Positions 33,731 through 42,742 of a stretch of DNA of 64,000 nt are shown here, one piece after another. The notes beneath the pieces are model-generated. The model was not told the origin of the DNA, made no database searches, and was given only the letters and a program-made list of their open reading frames with translations. Numbering within the stretch: the stretch's first letter is position 1; each line of letters begins with the position of its first letter. Source of the stretch: Algoriphagus sanaruensis. Its GTDB lineage: Bacteria > Bacteroidota > Bacteroidia > Cytophagales > Cyclobacteriaceae. The stretch covers positions 1,054,001 through 1,118,000 of the forward strand of contig NZ_CP012836.1 of NCBI RefSeq assembly GCF_001593605.1. The letters run 5' to 3'. The position numbers were made by a program, and so were the translations under genes.

Positions 33731-36154
33731 ATGATTTCGAAAGTTTTTAGACTTCTATTTCTCTTTTCCCTTTTGTTTGGACAGAGAGTCTATGCACAAA
33801 CGGATTCCCTGACCTACATCTTTGGAAAAGAAGCCAATATCCCAAAATCTGGCACTTTTATTCTGACTGGAAAGATTCAAGTGGAGGGGGCTAAAGAAGG
33901 ACTTCAAGGTGTGGGTGTGCATGTAGATGGACTGTATTCTGGCATTACTACGGACAAATTCGGCACCTACTTCATATCAATCACGCCAGGCTACCATCGC
34001 GTTACCTTTAGACATATTTCTTATATCCCCATTTTCACACAGGTCTATCTCTACGAAAACGGGGTGATCAACTTGGAAATGAAGGAGAAGAATTTTGAGT
34101 TGGAAGGAGTGGTCGTGATGTCGGATGAGCCTGATCGAAATGTTCGAAATCCAATTTCAGGTGTCGCTAAATTGACCACTCGAGAACTAAAAGCTATTCC
34201 GGCATTTCTTGGGGAGGCAGATATTTTTAAAGGACTTCAATTGCTCCCGGGAGTTTCTTCTGTAGGAGAAGGAACCTCAGGAATCAATGTGCGTGGAGCC
34301 AAAACCGATCAAAATTTACTGTTGATGAACGAAGCCTTAGTGCTAAGTTCTAATCATGCCTTGGGGTTTTTGTCGGCGTTTAATACCGATGTCACTGAGA
34401 ATTTTACGTTGTACAAAGGGAATCTCCCTGCCAATTTTGGAGGAAGAGCAGGTTCTGCCTTGAATATTTTGATGCGTCCCGGGAATCGAGAAAGTTGGAG
34501 AGGGAGCTTTGGTATCGGGACTTCCAATGGTAAAATTTTAGTCGAAGGACCTTTGGCCAAAGAGAAAGTCTCTTTGATTTTGGGAGGGAGAATGTCCAAT
34601 GTAAACTGGTTGCTCAATCAGGCTAGAAATCAAGATATTCAAAACAGCAAGCTTAATTTTTACGATGGCTATGGAGCCATTCAGTGGCAACTCAAGCCAG
34701 GGCATCAGTTGGAGTTAAATACCTTGATGACTGGTGATGAATTTCGATTTGCTGACCAATTTGGATATGATTGGCAGACAAGAGTGAGCTCCTTGAGATA
34801 CAAAGGGCTGATTGGTGAGCAGATTTCAGTTACAGGATTGATTGCAGATGGAGATTTTACATCCACATTTTTTGATCCTGCTGGGGTAGATGCAGCACAG
34901 CTTACCAATGGGATTCGGTACCAGCAGGGAAAATTATCCGCAACATGGGCAGGAGAAAAATTTGCCCTAACGGCCGGAGCGGAAGCCATTCGCTATGCCG
35001 GGAGGCCAGAGCAACGTTCGACTTATTTACCAGAGGTTCAAGTGGTTCCTGAGCAAGTCTCCAAAGAACTTGGAGTTGAAGTTTCAGGATTTCTGACTTT
35101 GGATTATGAATTAGGAGAAAATACGGGTTTTGTTGCAGGATTGCGAAGAAGCATGTACAGCCAACAGGGACCAGATACGGTCTACACCTATTTTGCCGGA
35201 CAGCCAATTCGAGAAATTTCAATTTCCGGTCAGGAGGTTTTTCCTTCCGGGAAAATTACGTCTTACTCCGGTTGGGAGCCTCGATTTTCTCTTCGACATA
35301 ATTTGAGCGAGCAGCTTTCCCTGAAGCTGAGTTATGCCAGACTTTATCAATACATTCAGTCTATTTCCAACACCTTTGGGCCCACTCCAATCGACCTTTG
35401 GCAGTTAAGCACCCGGTATATTCAGCCTCAGCGATCTGATAATTTCTCAGCTGGATTTTTCAAAAATTCAAAGGATAATACCTGGGAGTTTTCTCTGGAT
35501 GCGTTTTTCAGACGAATCGAGAATCAGGTAGAATACCGGGATTTTGCCCAAATATTTCTAAACCCACATTTGGAGACTGAACTGGTTTTTGGAAAGGGGA
35601 AAGCCTATGGCGCAGAAATGTTGATCAAAAAGAACCTCGGTGTGGTGACGGGATGGCTTGCTTATACCTATTCCCGTTCCTTGTTTCAGTCTCAGGGACT
35701 TTTTCCAGAGGAGCAAATCAACCGAAACGAATGGTATCCCTCCAATTATGACAAGCCTCATGAAGTCAATTTTATCCTAAGTCGAAAGATGTATCCCCGA
35801 GGCTTGTTTAATTTCTCCGTCAATTATGCCACAGGCCGACCTGTCAATGCAGTCAATGCTTCCTATGTCCTCAATGGAGGCTTGGTTGTCCCGGACTACA
35901 GCGATCGGAATCAATATCGGATTCCTGATTATTTCAGATTGGATTTGTCGTACACCGTGGAGAAAGTGTTTTCCAAAAAGGGTGATAGTTTGAACTTTAG
36001 TATTTACAATCTTTTGGGTAGAAAAAATGCCTATTCCGTATTCTGGCAGAAAGACGGAGATTCCAAACAGCTACGGCCGTATCGTTTGGCAATTTTGGGA
36101 GCAGTTTTCCCTTCTATTACTTACAGCATTTCATGGGGAGGTGATCATGATTAA
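33731..36154 (+). CDS. TonB-dependent receptor with carboxypeptidase-like domain
   Basis: An 807-residue outer membrane receptor. Order: signal peptide (about 1-22), carboxypeptidase-regulatory-like beta-sandwich (about 42-118; LTGKIQVEGAKEGLQGVGVH), plug domain (about 128-245; LQLLPGVSSVGEGTSGINVRGAK, quoted as LQLLPGVSSVGEGTSG and INVRGAK), then the barrel. The gene overlaps the following DUF4249 lipoprotein gene by 8 nt. That pairing is recurrent in Bacteroidota and suggests a transport complex, but the ligand of such pairs has not been defined to my knowledge. No SusD-type partner is present. Confidence 0.9.
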   Translation: MISKVFRLLFLFSLLFGQRVYAQTDSLTYIFGKEANIPKSGTFILTGKIQVEGAKEGLQGVGVHVDGLYSGITTDKFGTYFISITPGYHRVTFRHISYIPIFTQVYLYENGVINLEMKEKNFELEGVVVMSDEPDRNVRNPISGVAKLTTRELKAIPAFLGEADIFKGLQLLPGVSSVGEGTSGINVRGAKTDQNLLLMNEALVLSSNHALGFLSAFNTDVTENFTLYKGNLPANFGGRAGSALNILMRPGNRESWRGSFGIGTSNGKILVEGPLAKEKVSLILGGRMSNVNWLLNQARNQDIQNSKLNFYDGYGAIQWQLKPGHQLELNTLMTGDEFRFADQFGYDWQTRVSSLRYKGLIGEQISVTGLIADGDFTSTFFDPAGVDAAQLTNGIRYQQGKLSATWAGEKFALTAGAEAIRYAGRPEQRSTYLPEVQVVPEQVSKELGVEVSGFLTLDYELGENTGFVAGLRRSMYSQQGPDTVYTYFAGQPIREISISGQEVFPSGKITSYSGWEPRFSLRHNLSEQLSLKLSYARLYQYIQSISNTFGPTPIDLWQLSTRYIQPQRSDNFSAGFFKNSKDNTWEFSLDAFFRRIENQVEYRDFAQIFLNPHLETELVFGKGKAYGAEMLIKKNLGVVTGWLAYTYSRSLFQSQGLFPEEQINRNEWYPSNYDKPHEVNFILSRKMYPRGLFNFSVNYATGRPVNAVNASYVLNGGLVVPDYSDRNQYRIPDYFRLDLSYTVEKVFSKKGDSLNFSIYNLLGRKNAYSVFWQKDGDSKQLRPYRLAILGAVFPSITYSISWGGDHD

Positions 36155-37247
36155 TCGACTGGCCAAAACCTGCTTTCTCTTGGTGATGCTCCTGGCCGCT
36201 TCCTGCGTGGAGCAAATCTCCTTTCCGATCGATAAGTTGGAAAAAGAGCGTCTGATTGTGTCAGGAGGGATTTCTGATTTGGATGAGCCTCAGGTGGTCT
36301 TCCTTTCAGTGACGACATCTGAAGCCCGCGAACCGGAGTTTTCAGGAGGATATTTTACCTTAAATGATCTTCCTCGTCCGGTTAGAAATGCCACAGTTTC
36401 CGTTCGGAATGAGCAGAATGGAGCTGCTTATTTCTTCAGGGAAACCTTAGCGGGTCGTTACGAATTGGCAGAGGGAAATCTCTTTTCTCCAGGAGAATCC
36501 TATTTCCTTCAAATTGAAATAGCAGGTCAGACGTATCGCTCGAGGCCTCAAGTTATGCCTGAGATTATTGGTTCCGATTTACTGAGTTACGAATTTGACC
36601 AGGATCAAGTAGGGACCAACCCAGAGGTAAATGTGGTGAAAATCCGATCTCAAGTCACCCTACCCGAGGCCAACGGAAATTACTATTTGAGATGGTCGGT
36701 TGACGAAGCTTACTATTGGGATTTGACCTTTTTCCCAAATCCATTCAATATTCCACCTCCGCAATGCTATGTATTTGATTTTCCAGATCCTGAGCGAATC
36801 ACCCTGCTCGATGGAGATTTGGTCAACAATCCTGGAGGGGAAGCCGAGCAGCTTCTTGCAGTTCGACTCGTGGATCAATCCTTTTTGAGCCGTCATTATT
36901 TCAATGTCAGACAACTGAGTATTTCCGAAGAGGCCTTTACCTATTGGGGAAAAATCAGAACATTGGTCAATAACACCGGGTCAGTTTTTGATACACCCCC
37001 AGCTCCTGTTCGTGGAAATCTTTACAATGTAAATGATCCTGAAGAAGTGGTTTTGGGATTTTTCGAAGTGGCTAAAGGAAACATGACAAGGATTTATACC
37101 ACTCGAGCAGATGTTCCCTTCTTTTTGGAAAAGGTCTGCGAGTATCTTCCAAACAAGAGACGAGACCAATACGAACCTACTTGTCTTAGTTGCAGTGTCT
37201 TTCCAAATAGTACCAATACGGCTCCAAAATGGTGGTTTGATCAGTGA
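36147..37247 (+). CDS. DUF4249 lipoprotein
   Basis: A 366-residue protein of the DUF4249 family. I place the start at ATG 36147, overlapping the receptor stop by 8 nt. It gives a good lipoprotein signal, LLVMLLAASC (cysteine about residue 20), followed by the conserved VEQISFPID and the RLIVSGGISDLDEPQVV segment (split: RLIVSGGISD, LDEPQVV) that resembles a transthyretin-like beta fold. The C-terminal portion has several cysteines (CEYLPNK, CLSC). It probably sits at the outer membrane with the receptor. Function unknown. Confidence 0.88.
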   Translation: MINRLAKTCFLLVMLLAASCVEQISFPIDKLEKERLIVSGGISDLDEPQVVFLSVTTSEAREPEFSGGYFTLNDLPRPVRNATVSVRNEQNGAAYFFRETLAGRYELAEGNLFSPGESYFLQIEIAGQTYRSRPQVMPEIIGSDLLSYEFDQDQVGTNPEVNVVKIRSQVTLPEANGNYYLRWSVDEAYYWDLTFFPNPFNIPPPQCYVFDFPDPERITLLDGDLVNNPGGEAEQLLAVRLVDQSFLSRHYFNVRQLSISEEAFTYWGKIRTLVNNTGSVFDTPPAPVRGNLYNVNDPEEVVLGFFEVAKGNMTRIYTTRADVPFFLEKVCEYLPNKRRDQYEPTCLSCSVFPNSTNTAPKWWFDQ

Positions 37248-37268
37248 AAAATTGCAGGAATCAGAAAA

Positions 37269-37309
37269 AGAAACAGCCTCGAAATTTGATATTCCGAGGC
37301 TGTTTTTTT
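37269..37309. terminator. Bidirectional terminator
   Basis: Stem AAACAGCCTCG (37271-37281) with CGAGGCTGTTT (37295-37305), loop 13 nt, followed by four further T residues. It separates the DUF4249 gene from the converging M20 peptidase gene. Confidence 0.9.
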
Positions 37310-37324
37310 GAGAATTCTAAGGGA

Positions 37325-38611
37325 TTATTTTTTTGAACCCATGTAATCTACGACGAGATAACTTAAGGCTTTTACACCAAGGATAAATCCACTTTCATCC
37401 AAGTAAAAGTCAGGGGTGTGATGAGAAGGCGTTTTTAGAGGATCAGCACCGGGTTTCATCCCCCCTAGAAAAACAAAAACTCCGGGTTTTTCGCGTTGGA
37501 AAAAGCTGAAATCTTCCGAACCAGTCATAGGATCCATCAGGATTACATTTTCTTTTCCTGCCGCAGATTCTAGGCTTGGAAGCATCTGAGCGGTCAATTG
37601 TGGGTCATTGACTGTGGAGGGGTAAAGTCTAGTGATATTCACATCTGCTCGAGCTCCTGCACTTTCAGCAATATGGGTTGCGATTTGAGTGATGCGGCGG
37701 TGTACCAAGGCTTGTTGCTCATCACCAAAGGTTCGGATGGTTCCGATCATTTCTACTTTTTCCGGAATGATATTATGGCGAATCCCACCGTGGATGGCGC
37801 CTACCGAAACCACCGCAGGATTTTCAGTTACATTAACACTTCTGGAAAGGATAGTTTGTAAACCAGTTACGATCTGAGCAGATGTGACCACAGGATCTAC
37901 TCCTGACCAAGGCGCGGCACCATGAGATTGCGTGCCATGCACGTCAATTCCAAGAATATCGACTGCAGCCATGGTAGGCCCTGGTCGGTAGCCGATTTTT
38001 CCGGCTTCGATTTGTGCCCAGATATGAAGGCCAAATACCGCATCAACATCAGTCATTACGCCTTCTTTTACCATCAATTCCGCACCAGCCATGTCCACAT
38101 CAGACACGCCTTCTTCAGCAGGTTGGAAAATGAATTTTACAGAGCCTTGAAGTTGGTCTTTCATGGCAGCCATCACTTCTGCGACTCCCATTAAAATTGC
38201 CGTGTGGGAATCGTGTCCACAGGCATGCATTACCCCGGTTTGCTGTCCCGCAAACGTGGTCGTCACCGTAGATTTAAAAGGAAGATCAACTCGTTCGGTA
38301 ACAGGAAGTGCGTCCATATCCGCTCGAAGGGCAACCATAGGTCCAGGTTTGCCTCCTTTGAGCACTCCTACCACTCCGGTAACTGCCACTTGCTCGGTGA
38401 CTTCCATGCCTAAGGCCCGAAGGTGATCAGCAACTATCTTTGCGGTTCGTACTTCTTGATTTCCAAGTTCTGGATGCTGATGAAAATCCCTCCTCCATTC
38501 GATGACTTTTGGTTCAACCGCTCGAGCTTGCTTGTCTATTTCAGACCGAAGTTTGGATTGGCCTAAAGCACTGAAGGAGATACAGAGTAGTGGGAGTATG
38601 AATTTTTTCAT
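37325..38611 (-). CDS. Secreted M20-family amidohydrolase (copy A)
   Basis: A 428-residue metal-dependent amidohydrolase of the M20D group (HipO/N-acyl-amino-acid hydrolase, IAA-amino-acid hydrolase-like). It begins with a signal peptide (MKKFILPLLCISFSALGQ), so it acts outside the cytoplasm. Metal-site motifs: RRDFHQHPELGNQE (about residues 40-53), MHACGHDSHTAILMG (about 127-141) with the family cysteine, and FQPAEEG (about 162-168). The PSHHTPDFYLDE segment near the C-terminus supplies another ligand. It likely removes acyl groups from amino acids or small peptides. A close paralog follows on the same strand. Confidence 0.9.
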   Translation of the reverse strand: MKKFILPLLCISFSALGQSKLRSEIDKQARAVEPKVIEWRRDFHQHPELGNQEVRTAKIVADHLRALGMEVTEQVAVTGVVGVLKGGKPGPMVALRADMDALPVTERVDLPFKSTVTTTFAGQQTGVMHACGHDSHTAILMGVAEVMAAMKDQLQGSVKFIFQPAEEGVSDVDMAGAELMVKEGVMTDVDAVFGLHIWAQIEAGKIGYRPGPTMAAVDILGIDVHGTQSHGAAPWSGVDPVVTSAQIVTGLQTILSRSVNVTENPAVVSVGAIHGGIRHNIIPEKVEMIGTIRTFGDEQQALVHRRITQIATHIAESAGARADVNITRLYPSTVNDPQLTAQMLPSLESAAGKENVILMDPMTGSEDFSFFQREKPGVFVFLGGMKPGADPLKTPSHHTPDFYLDESGFILGVKALSYLVVDYMGSKK

Positions 38612-38631
38612 GGTATTTATTTGGGTGAAAT

Positions 38632-38639
38632 CAAAAATA
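38632..38639 (-). promoter_or_regulatory. -7 box upstream of M20 copy A
   Basis: Minus-strand TATTTTTG matches TAnnTTTG and lies 20 nt before the start codon. No TTG is present at the ideal -33 distance. Confidence 0.5.
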
Positions 38640-38712
38640 CTGAAATCATCCCGGAATATGGTCGTTTGAAATTGATAAACCTTTTCGAGCCTTATATCTG
38701 GCAGTATTAAAC

Positions 38713-38749
38713 GAAAAACCCCTTTCGAAATATTCTCGAAAGGGGTTTT
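38713..38749. terminator. Terminator between the two M20 genes
   Basis: Stem AAAACCCCTTTCGA (38715-38728) with TCGAAAGGGGTTTT (38736-38749), loop 7 nt. It ends transcription of M20 copy B on the minus strand, so the paralogs are expressed from separate promoters. Confidence 0.9.
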
Positions 38750-38793
38750 GATTGATTTTTTAAACCTAATGGGTTGGCTAAGGTTTGCCAGAA

Positions 38794-40086
38794 TTACTTC
38801 TGCATTCCCATGAAATCCACCACAAAGTAGCTCATCACACGAAGTCCTAAGATAAATCCACTCTCATCAATGTAGAAATCTGGCGTATGGTGCGAAGGAG
38901 TTTTGGTAGGATCTCCACCTTTTTTCATACCACCAAGTCCGATAAACAATCCTGGTTTTTCACGCTGATAAAAGCTGAAATCTTCGGCTCCGGTTACTGG
39001 AGGATTCACGCGTACATTTTCCTTTCCCGCAGCTGCTTCGAGAGTTGATACCATTTTTGCTGTAAGGTCGGGATCATTTACGGTGGAAGGGTACAGTTTG
39101 GTGATATTTACTTCCGCTCTAGCTCCGGCACTTTCGGCTATATTGGTTGCTATTTCAGTAATTCTTCGGTGAACAAGATCTTGTTGATCCTCTCCGAAAG
39201 TTCGGATCGTTCCGATCATTTCTACTTTTTCAGGGATAATGTTGTGACGGATCCCTCCGTGGATAGCACCCACTGTGACTACCGCTGGATTTTGCGTCAC
39301 GTTAACACTTCTGGAAAGAATAGTCTGGAGTCCCGTTAAGATTTGTGAAGCGGTTACTACTGGATCGACACCTGACCACGGAGAAGCACCATGCGCTTGA
39401 GTACCGTGAACAATGATTTCTAAATTATCTACAGCAGCTTGTGCTGGACCAGAGCGATAGCCGATTTTACCTACCTCGGTTTGGGAAGAAATATGAAGTC
39501 CAAAGATTGCATCCACATCTTTCATCACGCCTTGCTCGACCATTTGCTTGGCACCCCATGAGGTTACGCCAGGCTCGTATATTCCTTCTTCAGCAGGCTG
39601 GAAGATGAATTTCACATTTCCTTGAAGTTGGTCTTTCATGCTAGCCAGGATTTCTGCTACTCCCATCAAAATCGCCACGTGGGTATCATGACCACAAGCG
39701 TGCATCACACCGGTTTGTTGCCCATTGTAGGTGGCAGTTACAGTAGATTTGAATGGAAGATCCACACGCTCGCTTACTGGAAGTGCATCCATATCAGCTC
39801 TTAAGGCGACTGTTGGACCTGGTTTGCCTCCTTTAAGAACGCCTACCACGCCTGTCACGGCGACATTTTCAGTGACCTCTATGCCTAATGAGCGAAGGTG
39901 ATCTGCAATTTTCTTTGCGGTACGAACTTCCTGATTACCAAGCTCTGGGTTTTGATGAATGTCTCGTCTCCACTCAATGACTTTAGTCTCGATTTCGGAA
40001 GCTTTTTTGTCAATACTTGGACGAAGTTTGGTTTGCCCAAAAGCAGTTGCGCTGATGATTAGTAAGGGTAAAATAAGTTTTTTCAT
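38794..40086 (-). CDS. Secreted M20-family amidohydrolase (copy B)
   Basis: A 430-residue paralog of the preceding gene, with long stretches of identical sequence and the same layout: signal peptide (MKKLILPLLIISATAFGQ), RRDIHQNPELGNQEV, MHACGHDTHVAILMG, FQPAEEGI and PSHHTPDFYIDE. Differences cluster around residues 165-185, where copy B has a two-residue longer loop (EPGVTSWGAKQ). Those changes lie near the metal site and could alter substrate choice. Separate terminators and upstream regions show they are independently transcribed. Likely a fairly recent tandem duplication. Confidence 0.9.
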   Translation of the reverse strand: MKKLILPLLIISATAFGQTKLRPSIDKKASEIETKVIEWRRDIHQNPELGNQEVRTAKKIADHLRSLGIEVTENVAVTGVVGVLKGGKPGPTVALRADMDALPVSERVDLPFKSTVTATYNGQQTGVMHACGHDTHVAILMGVAEILASMKDQLQGNVKFIFQPAEEGIYEPGVTSWGAKQMVEQGVMKDVDAIFGLHISSQTEVGKIGYRSGPAQAAVDNLEIIVHGTQAHGASPWSGVDPVVTASQILTGLQTILSRSVNVTQNPAVVTVGAIHGGIRHNIIPEKVEMIGTIRTFGEDQQDLVHRRITEIATNIAESAGARAEVNITKLYPSTVNDPDLTAKMVSTLEAAAGKENVRVNPPVTGAEDFSFYQREKPGLFIGLGGMKKGGDPTKTPSHHTPDFYIDESGFILGLRVMSYFVVDFMGMQK

Positions 40087-40237
40087 TTCAAAATTGGGTT
40101 GATAGATTGGTGGGCCAAAGTTTGATTGGCTGAAAATAACAGGCTTCTAGGCTAAAAACCTTGACCATTGGAATAAAAAAGTTGAGTTGAGAACTTTTTG
40201 GACTCAAATGGCTTTTTCTTACAAAACATAATTGACT

Positions 40238-40936
40238 ATGGAACTTCAAAATAAAGTCGCAGTAGTGACAGGAGTGAGTAAAGGAATTGGACTTGAACTC
40301 GTCAAATTACTCCTTGAAAAAGGCGTACAAGTAGCAGGTTGGGGAAGAACCTCACCCGATTTGAAATACCCAAATTTCCATTTTTTTACTTGTGATGTTT
40401 CGATTGAGGATCAGGTAGAGCAGGCTTTTCAGCAAACTGTTTCCAAGCTGGGTAATGATATCCGAATTTTGGTGAATAACGCGGGTTTTGGCGTAGCAAA
40501 GCCGTTTGAAACCATGAGCTCAGTGGAGTGGGTGTCCATGTTTGATACCAATGTTCATGGAATATTTTATGTCAGTAAGCGATTAATTCCAGCCATGAAA
40601 GCTGCCGATGAAGGACATATCGTCAATGTGGCCTCGATTGCAGGATTAAATGGGGTGGCCAATTTTGCGGGATACGTAGGGACCAAGCATGCGGTAAGAG
40701 GAATTTCTCATTCCATGTATATGGAGCTTCGAGATTTTGGAATTAAGGTGTCTACCATTTATCCAGGCTCAGTCCAAACCCACTTTTTTGATGAAATCCC
40801 CGGGATGCAGGCCCATGAAAATATGATGCGCCCTGTGGATGTTGCGACTACCATTGTGCAAACCTTGGAAACTCATCCTAACTATTTTGTAGCAGATGTA
40901 GAGTGTAGACCCTTGCGTCCGAAAGGCAAAAAATAA
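40238..40936 (+). CDS. Short-chain dehydrogenase/reductase
   Basis: A 232-residue classical SDR starting at ATG 40238 (MELQNKVAVVTG); a TTG 6 nt upstream is less likely. Cofactor motif TGVSKGIG (about residues 11-18), NNAGFG (about 84-89), Ser in NVASIAG and the YVGTK catalytic motif (about 147-151). A GWGRTS segment after the second strand suggests NADP(H) preference (inference). The protein is short, lacking much C-terminal extension. It is a single-gene unit followed by a bidirectional terminator. Substrate unknown. Confidence 0.87.
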   Translation: MELQNKVAVVTGVSKGIGLELVKLLLEKGVQVAGWGRTSPDLKYPNFHFFTCDVSIEDQVEQAFQQTVSKLGNDIRILVNNAGFGVAKPFETMSSVEWVSMFDTNVHGIFYVSKRLIPAMKAADEGHIVNVASIAGLNGVANFAGYVGTKHAVRGISHSMYMELRDFGIKVSTIYPGSVQTHFFDEIPGMQAHENMMRPVDVATTIVQTLETHPNYFVADVECRPLRPKGKK

Positions 40937-40940
40937 TCTA

Positions 40941-40976
40941 AAAAGCTCCGAACCATTCAGATTCGGAGCTTTTTTT
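40941..40976. terminator. Bidirectional terminator
   Basis: Stem AAAAGCTCCGAA (40941-40952) with TTCGGAGCTTTT (40962-40973), loop 9 nt, and a T run continuing to 40976. It is shared by the SDR gene and the converging TIM-barrel gene. Confidence 0.93.
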
Positions 40977-42102
40977 ATCCCAATAATTGGTCGATTGTAA
41001 CTTCTTTCGAAGAACTTACCTGGACCTCTTTTAATGGTTTGTATTCATCTATTGGATATTGCCAACCCTCATCACCCAATTCCCAAAGTAGAGGAGCCAG
41101 GTTTTGCACAGCTGCTTTGCATCCTTGAACGATCGCACCCATTTTTCCGGTTTGTTTGGATAATACCGCCTCATTCTCAATTTCAAATGGCCCTGTAAAG
41201 CCCTTTTCTTTGAGAATGTTTACAAAAGCTCTCCAGTCCATAGAATCCCCTAAACCAAAACCTGGGAGAGTCGCTTCGTAATGGTGCCGATCCCAGGAGT
41301 TGGTACTCGAAGGAATTCCCAATTTGTCTGCCCATTCCTTTCGAATTTGCTGCATGGGATACATATTTCCCCAAAAAGGATCCGGATTGTTTCGAGTGGA
41401 TTTGACATGGATTCGCTTGAGACGACTCATATCGGTATGTTTGATCACTTCTACTGGGTCTGTATGTTGCCAAACATCATGTGAAGGATCATAAATTTCC
41501 CCGTGGTTTTTTTCAGGGACGAGTTCATACATTAGTTTTCGCGCAGCAAGAACTCCCGTCAGGTTATTGAATGTCCCGGTGAATCCTGAGCTTCTCCATC
41601 CTTCCATTGGGCAGTTTTCATACAATACTGTTACTCCCAAATCGGCTGCATAGCGGATGATTGGGCCAAAAATCCGTTGGTATTCGAGTAGGTTTTTCTC
41701 AAACCCTCCCTCTTCATTTCCAAGCTCGTGATTGTAGCCGACGAAAGTTCCGACTTTGACATCGTTTTCATCTCCACCCAAAAGATGAGCCATTCGGATC
41801 AATCGAAGGAGGTGATTTTGATTTTTGACCCGATGAATCGGATCTCCTCCGATCAAGTTTTCAAAAGCTCCTAAAGAAAGTCGGAGTTTGGCCATATTGA
41901 ATTGAGCAATCAAAGCTTTGGCTTGGTCCGGTCCAAAATGCTCGTAATCCAAATGGGTCGCGACAAAATCATCTCGCGTTCCGTCTTTTCGAAAAACACA
42001 GAGGTCAAGGCCCTGAACACCAATTTCTAGTGCTTTCTCGATAGTTTGATCAAGGTTGAGCTGATCAAAAGCCGAGGTCATGATCCAGATAGGATTTGCC
42101 AT
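40975..42102 (-). CDS. Sugar phosphate isomerase/epimerase-like TIM-barrel protein
   Basis: A 375-residue member of the xylose-isomerase-like TIM-barrel superfamily (AP endonuclease family 2). I start it at ATG 42102 (MANPIWIMTSAF); ATG 42138 would add 12 residues without family support. Metal-site acid and histidine residues are plausible in VLYENCPMEGW (about 171-181), EIYDPSHDVWQ (about 215-225), KRIHVKST and GPFEIENE (about 321-328). That set matches the E-D-H-E pattern of the family. No signal peptide. Family members isomerise or epimerise sugars or inositols; specificity cannot be read here. Confidence 0.84.
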   Translation of the reverse strand: MANPIWIMTSAFDQLNLDQTIEKALEIGVQGLDLCVFRKDGTRDDFVATHLDYEHFGPDQAKALIAQFNMAKLRLSLGAFENLIGGDPIHRVKNQNHLLRLIRMAHLLGGDENDVKVGTFVGYNHELGNEEGGFEKNLLEYQRIFGPIIRYAADLGVTVLYENCPMEGWRSSGFTGTFNNLTGVLAARKLMYELVPEKNHGEIYDPSHDVWQHTDPVEVIKHTDMSRLKRIHVKSTRNNPDPFWGNMYPMQQIRKEWADKLGIPSSTNSWDRHHYEATLPGFGLGDSMDWRAFVNILKEKGFTGPFEIENEAVLSKQTGKMGAIVQGCKAAVQNLAPLLWELGDEGWQYPIDEYKPLKEVQVSSSKEVTIDQLLG

Positions 42103-42209
42103 ATATTGAAGGTTTTGGCTAAAATTAAAAAAAGCCAAGAAGCTGCAAAACCAGCTTTATAAGGTCGGTGAAAATGGGTTCCCGTATTTATTTGAGTTAC
42201 CTTTGACCC

Positions 42210-42380
42210 ATGAAGGGAACGAAGGCGACGATACAAAGCAGAAAATTAGCATTGATCAAAGGTGTTTTGGAGATCGATGATGTCGAATCGATTGAATTTT
42301 TAGAAGCGTTTTTAAGAAATAAATTAAAGAGAGTTTCCAAAGAAGATCTCCTTGAAGTGGAATCCACCCTAAAAAAATAG
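42210..42380 (+). CDS. Possible small protein, 56 residues
   Basis: An open frame not overlapping any other gene, encoding a charged protein that begins MKGTKATIQSRKLALIKGVL and ends EVESTLKK. It is predicted mostly helical, with no signal peptide and no membrane segment. A perfect -7 box TACCTTTG lies at 42198-42205, only 4 nt before the ATG, so the transcript would be leaderless or nearly so. Codon use is ordinary for the window. It lies between a minus-strand TIM-barrel gene and a minus-strand small gene. I do not recognise it; a non-coding or chance frame remains possible. Confidence 0.5.
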   Translation: MKGTKATIQSRKLALIKGVLEIDDVESIEFLEAFLRNKLKRVSKEDLLEVESTLKK

Positions 42381-42402
42381 CTTCTGACCTGAGTGAATAC
42401 TC

Positions 42403-42705
42403 TTATTGGTCTTGGTACTTTTTACGAATTTCAATTTTGAGTTTTTGACGATCCCAAAGCGCTTGCGCCAAATCTTTGGCTACCTCTTCCGGTTTTGAAA
42501 AATGAAGGATTTCTTTGAGCCGATGTTCCGGAAGATCGATTCTGTAACAGATTTGAAGAAGTTTTTCCAAATTTCGATCCATTAGTTGACTGACCGCTTG
42601 GGTAAGAATTTGGACGGCTTTTTCCTCAGAAAACTCCTCTTTTACTTCAGGAAGAGAAAAGTCTTGACAGACTAACTGGTAGATTTCTGAGGGTTGAGTG
42701 GCCAT
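42403..42705 (-). CDS. Uncharacterised 100-residue cytoplasmic protein
   Basis: I do not recognise a named family. The 100-residue protein is charged and helix-rich, with no signal or membrane segment; it reads MATQPSEIYQLVCQDFS at the start and ends in KLKIEIRKKYQDQ. Its start codon lies 6 nt after the T run of the terminator that ends the DUF5606 gene, so transcription must start in that hairpin or read through it. The position between DUF5606 and other conserved genes suggests a conserved Cytophagia protein (inference). Confidence 0.7.
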   Translation of the reverse strand: MATQPSEIYQLVCQDFSLPEVKEEFSEEKAVQILTQAVSQLMDRNLEKLLQICYRIDLPEHRLKEILHFSKPEEVAKDLAQALWDRQKLKIEIRKKYQDQ

Positions 42706-42711
42706 TGTGAC

Positions 42712-42737
42712 AAAAAAAGCCCCGAAAAATCCGGGGC
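42712..42737 (-). terminator. Terminator of the DUF5606 gene, directly before the next gene
   Basis: On the minus strand GCCCCG/CGGGGC (6 bp, loop 7 nt) is followed by seven T residues. It starts 5 nt after the DUF5606 stop and ends 6 nt before the next start codon. Confidence 0.88.
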
Positions 42738-42742
42738 ATAAA

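Noticed and set aside
36027..36146. Longer start for the DUF4249 lipoprotein
   Set aside because: It would overlap the receptor gene by over 120 nt and bury the lipoprotein signal peptide; ATG 36147 fits the signal.
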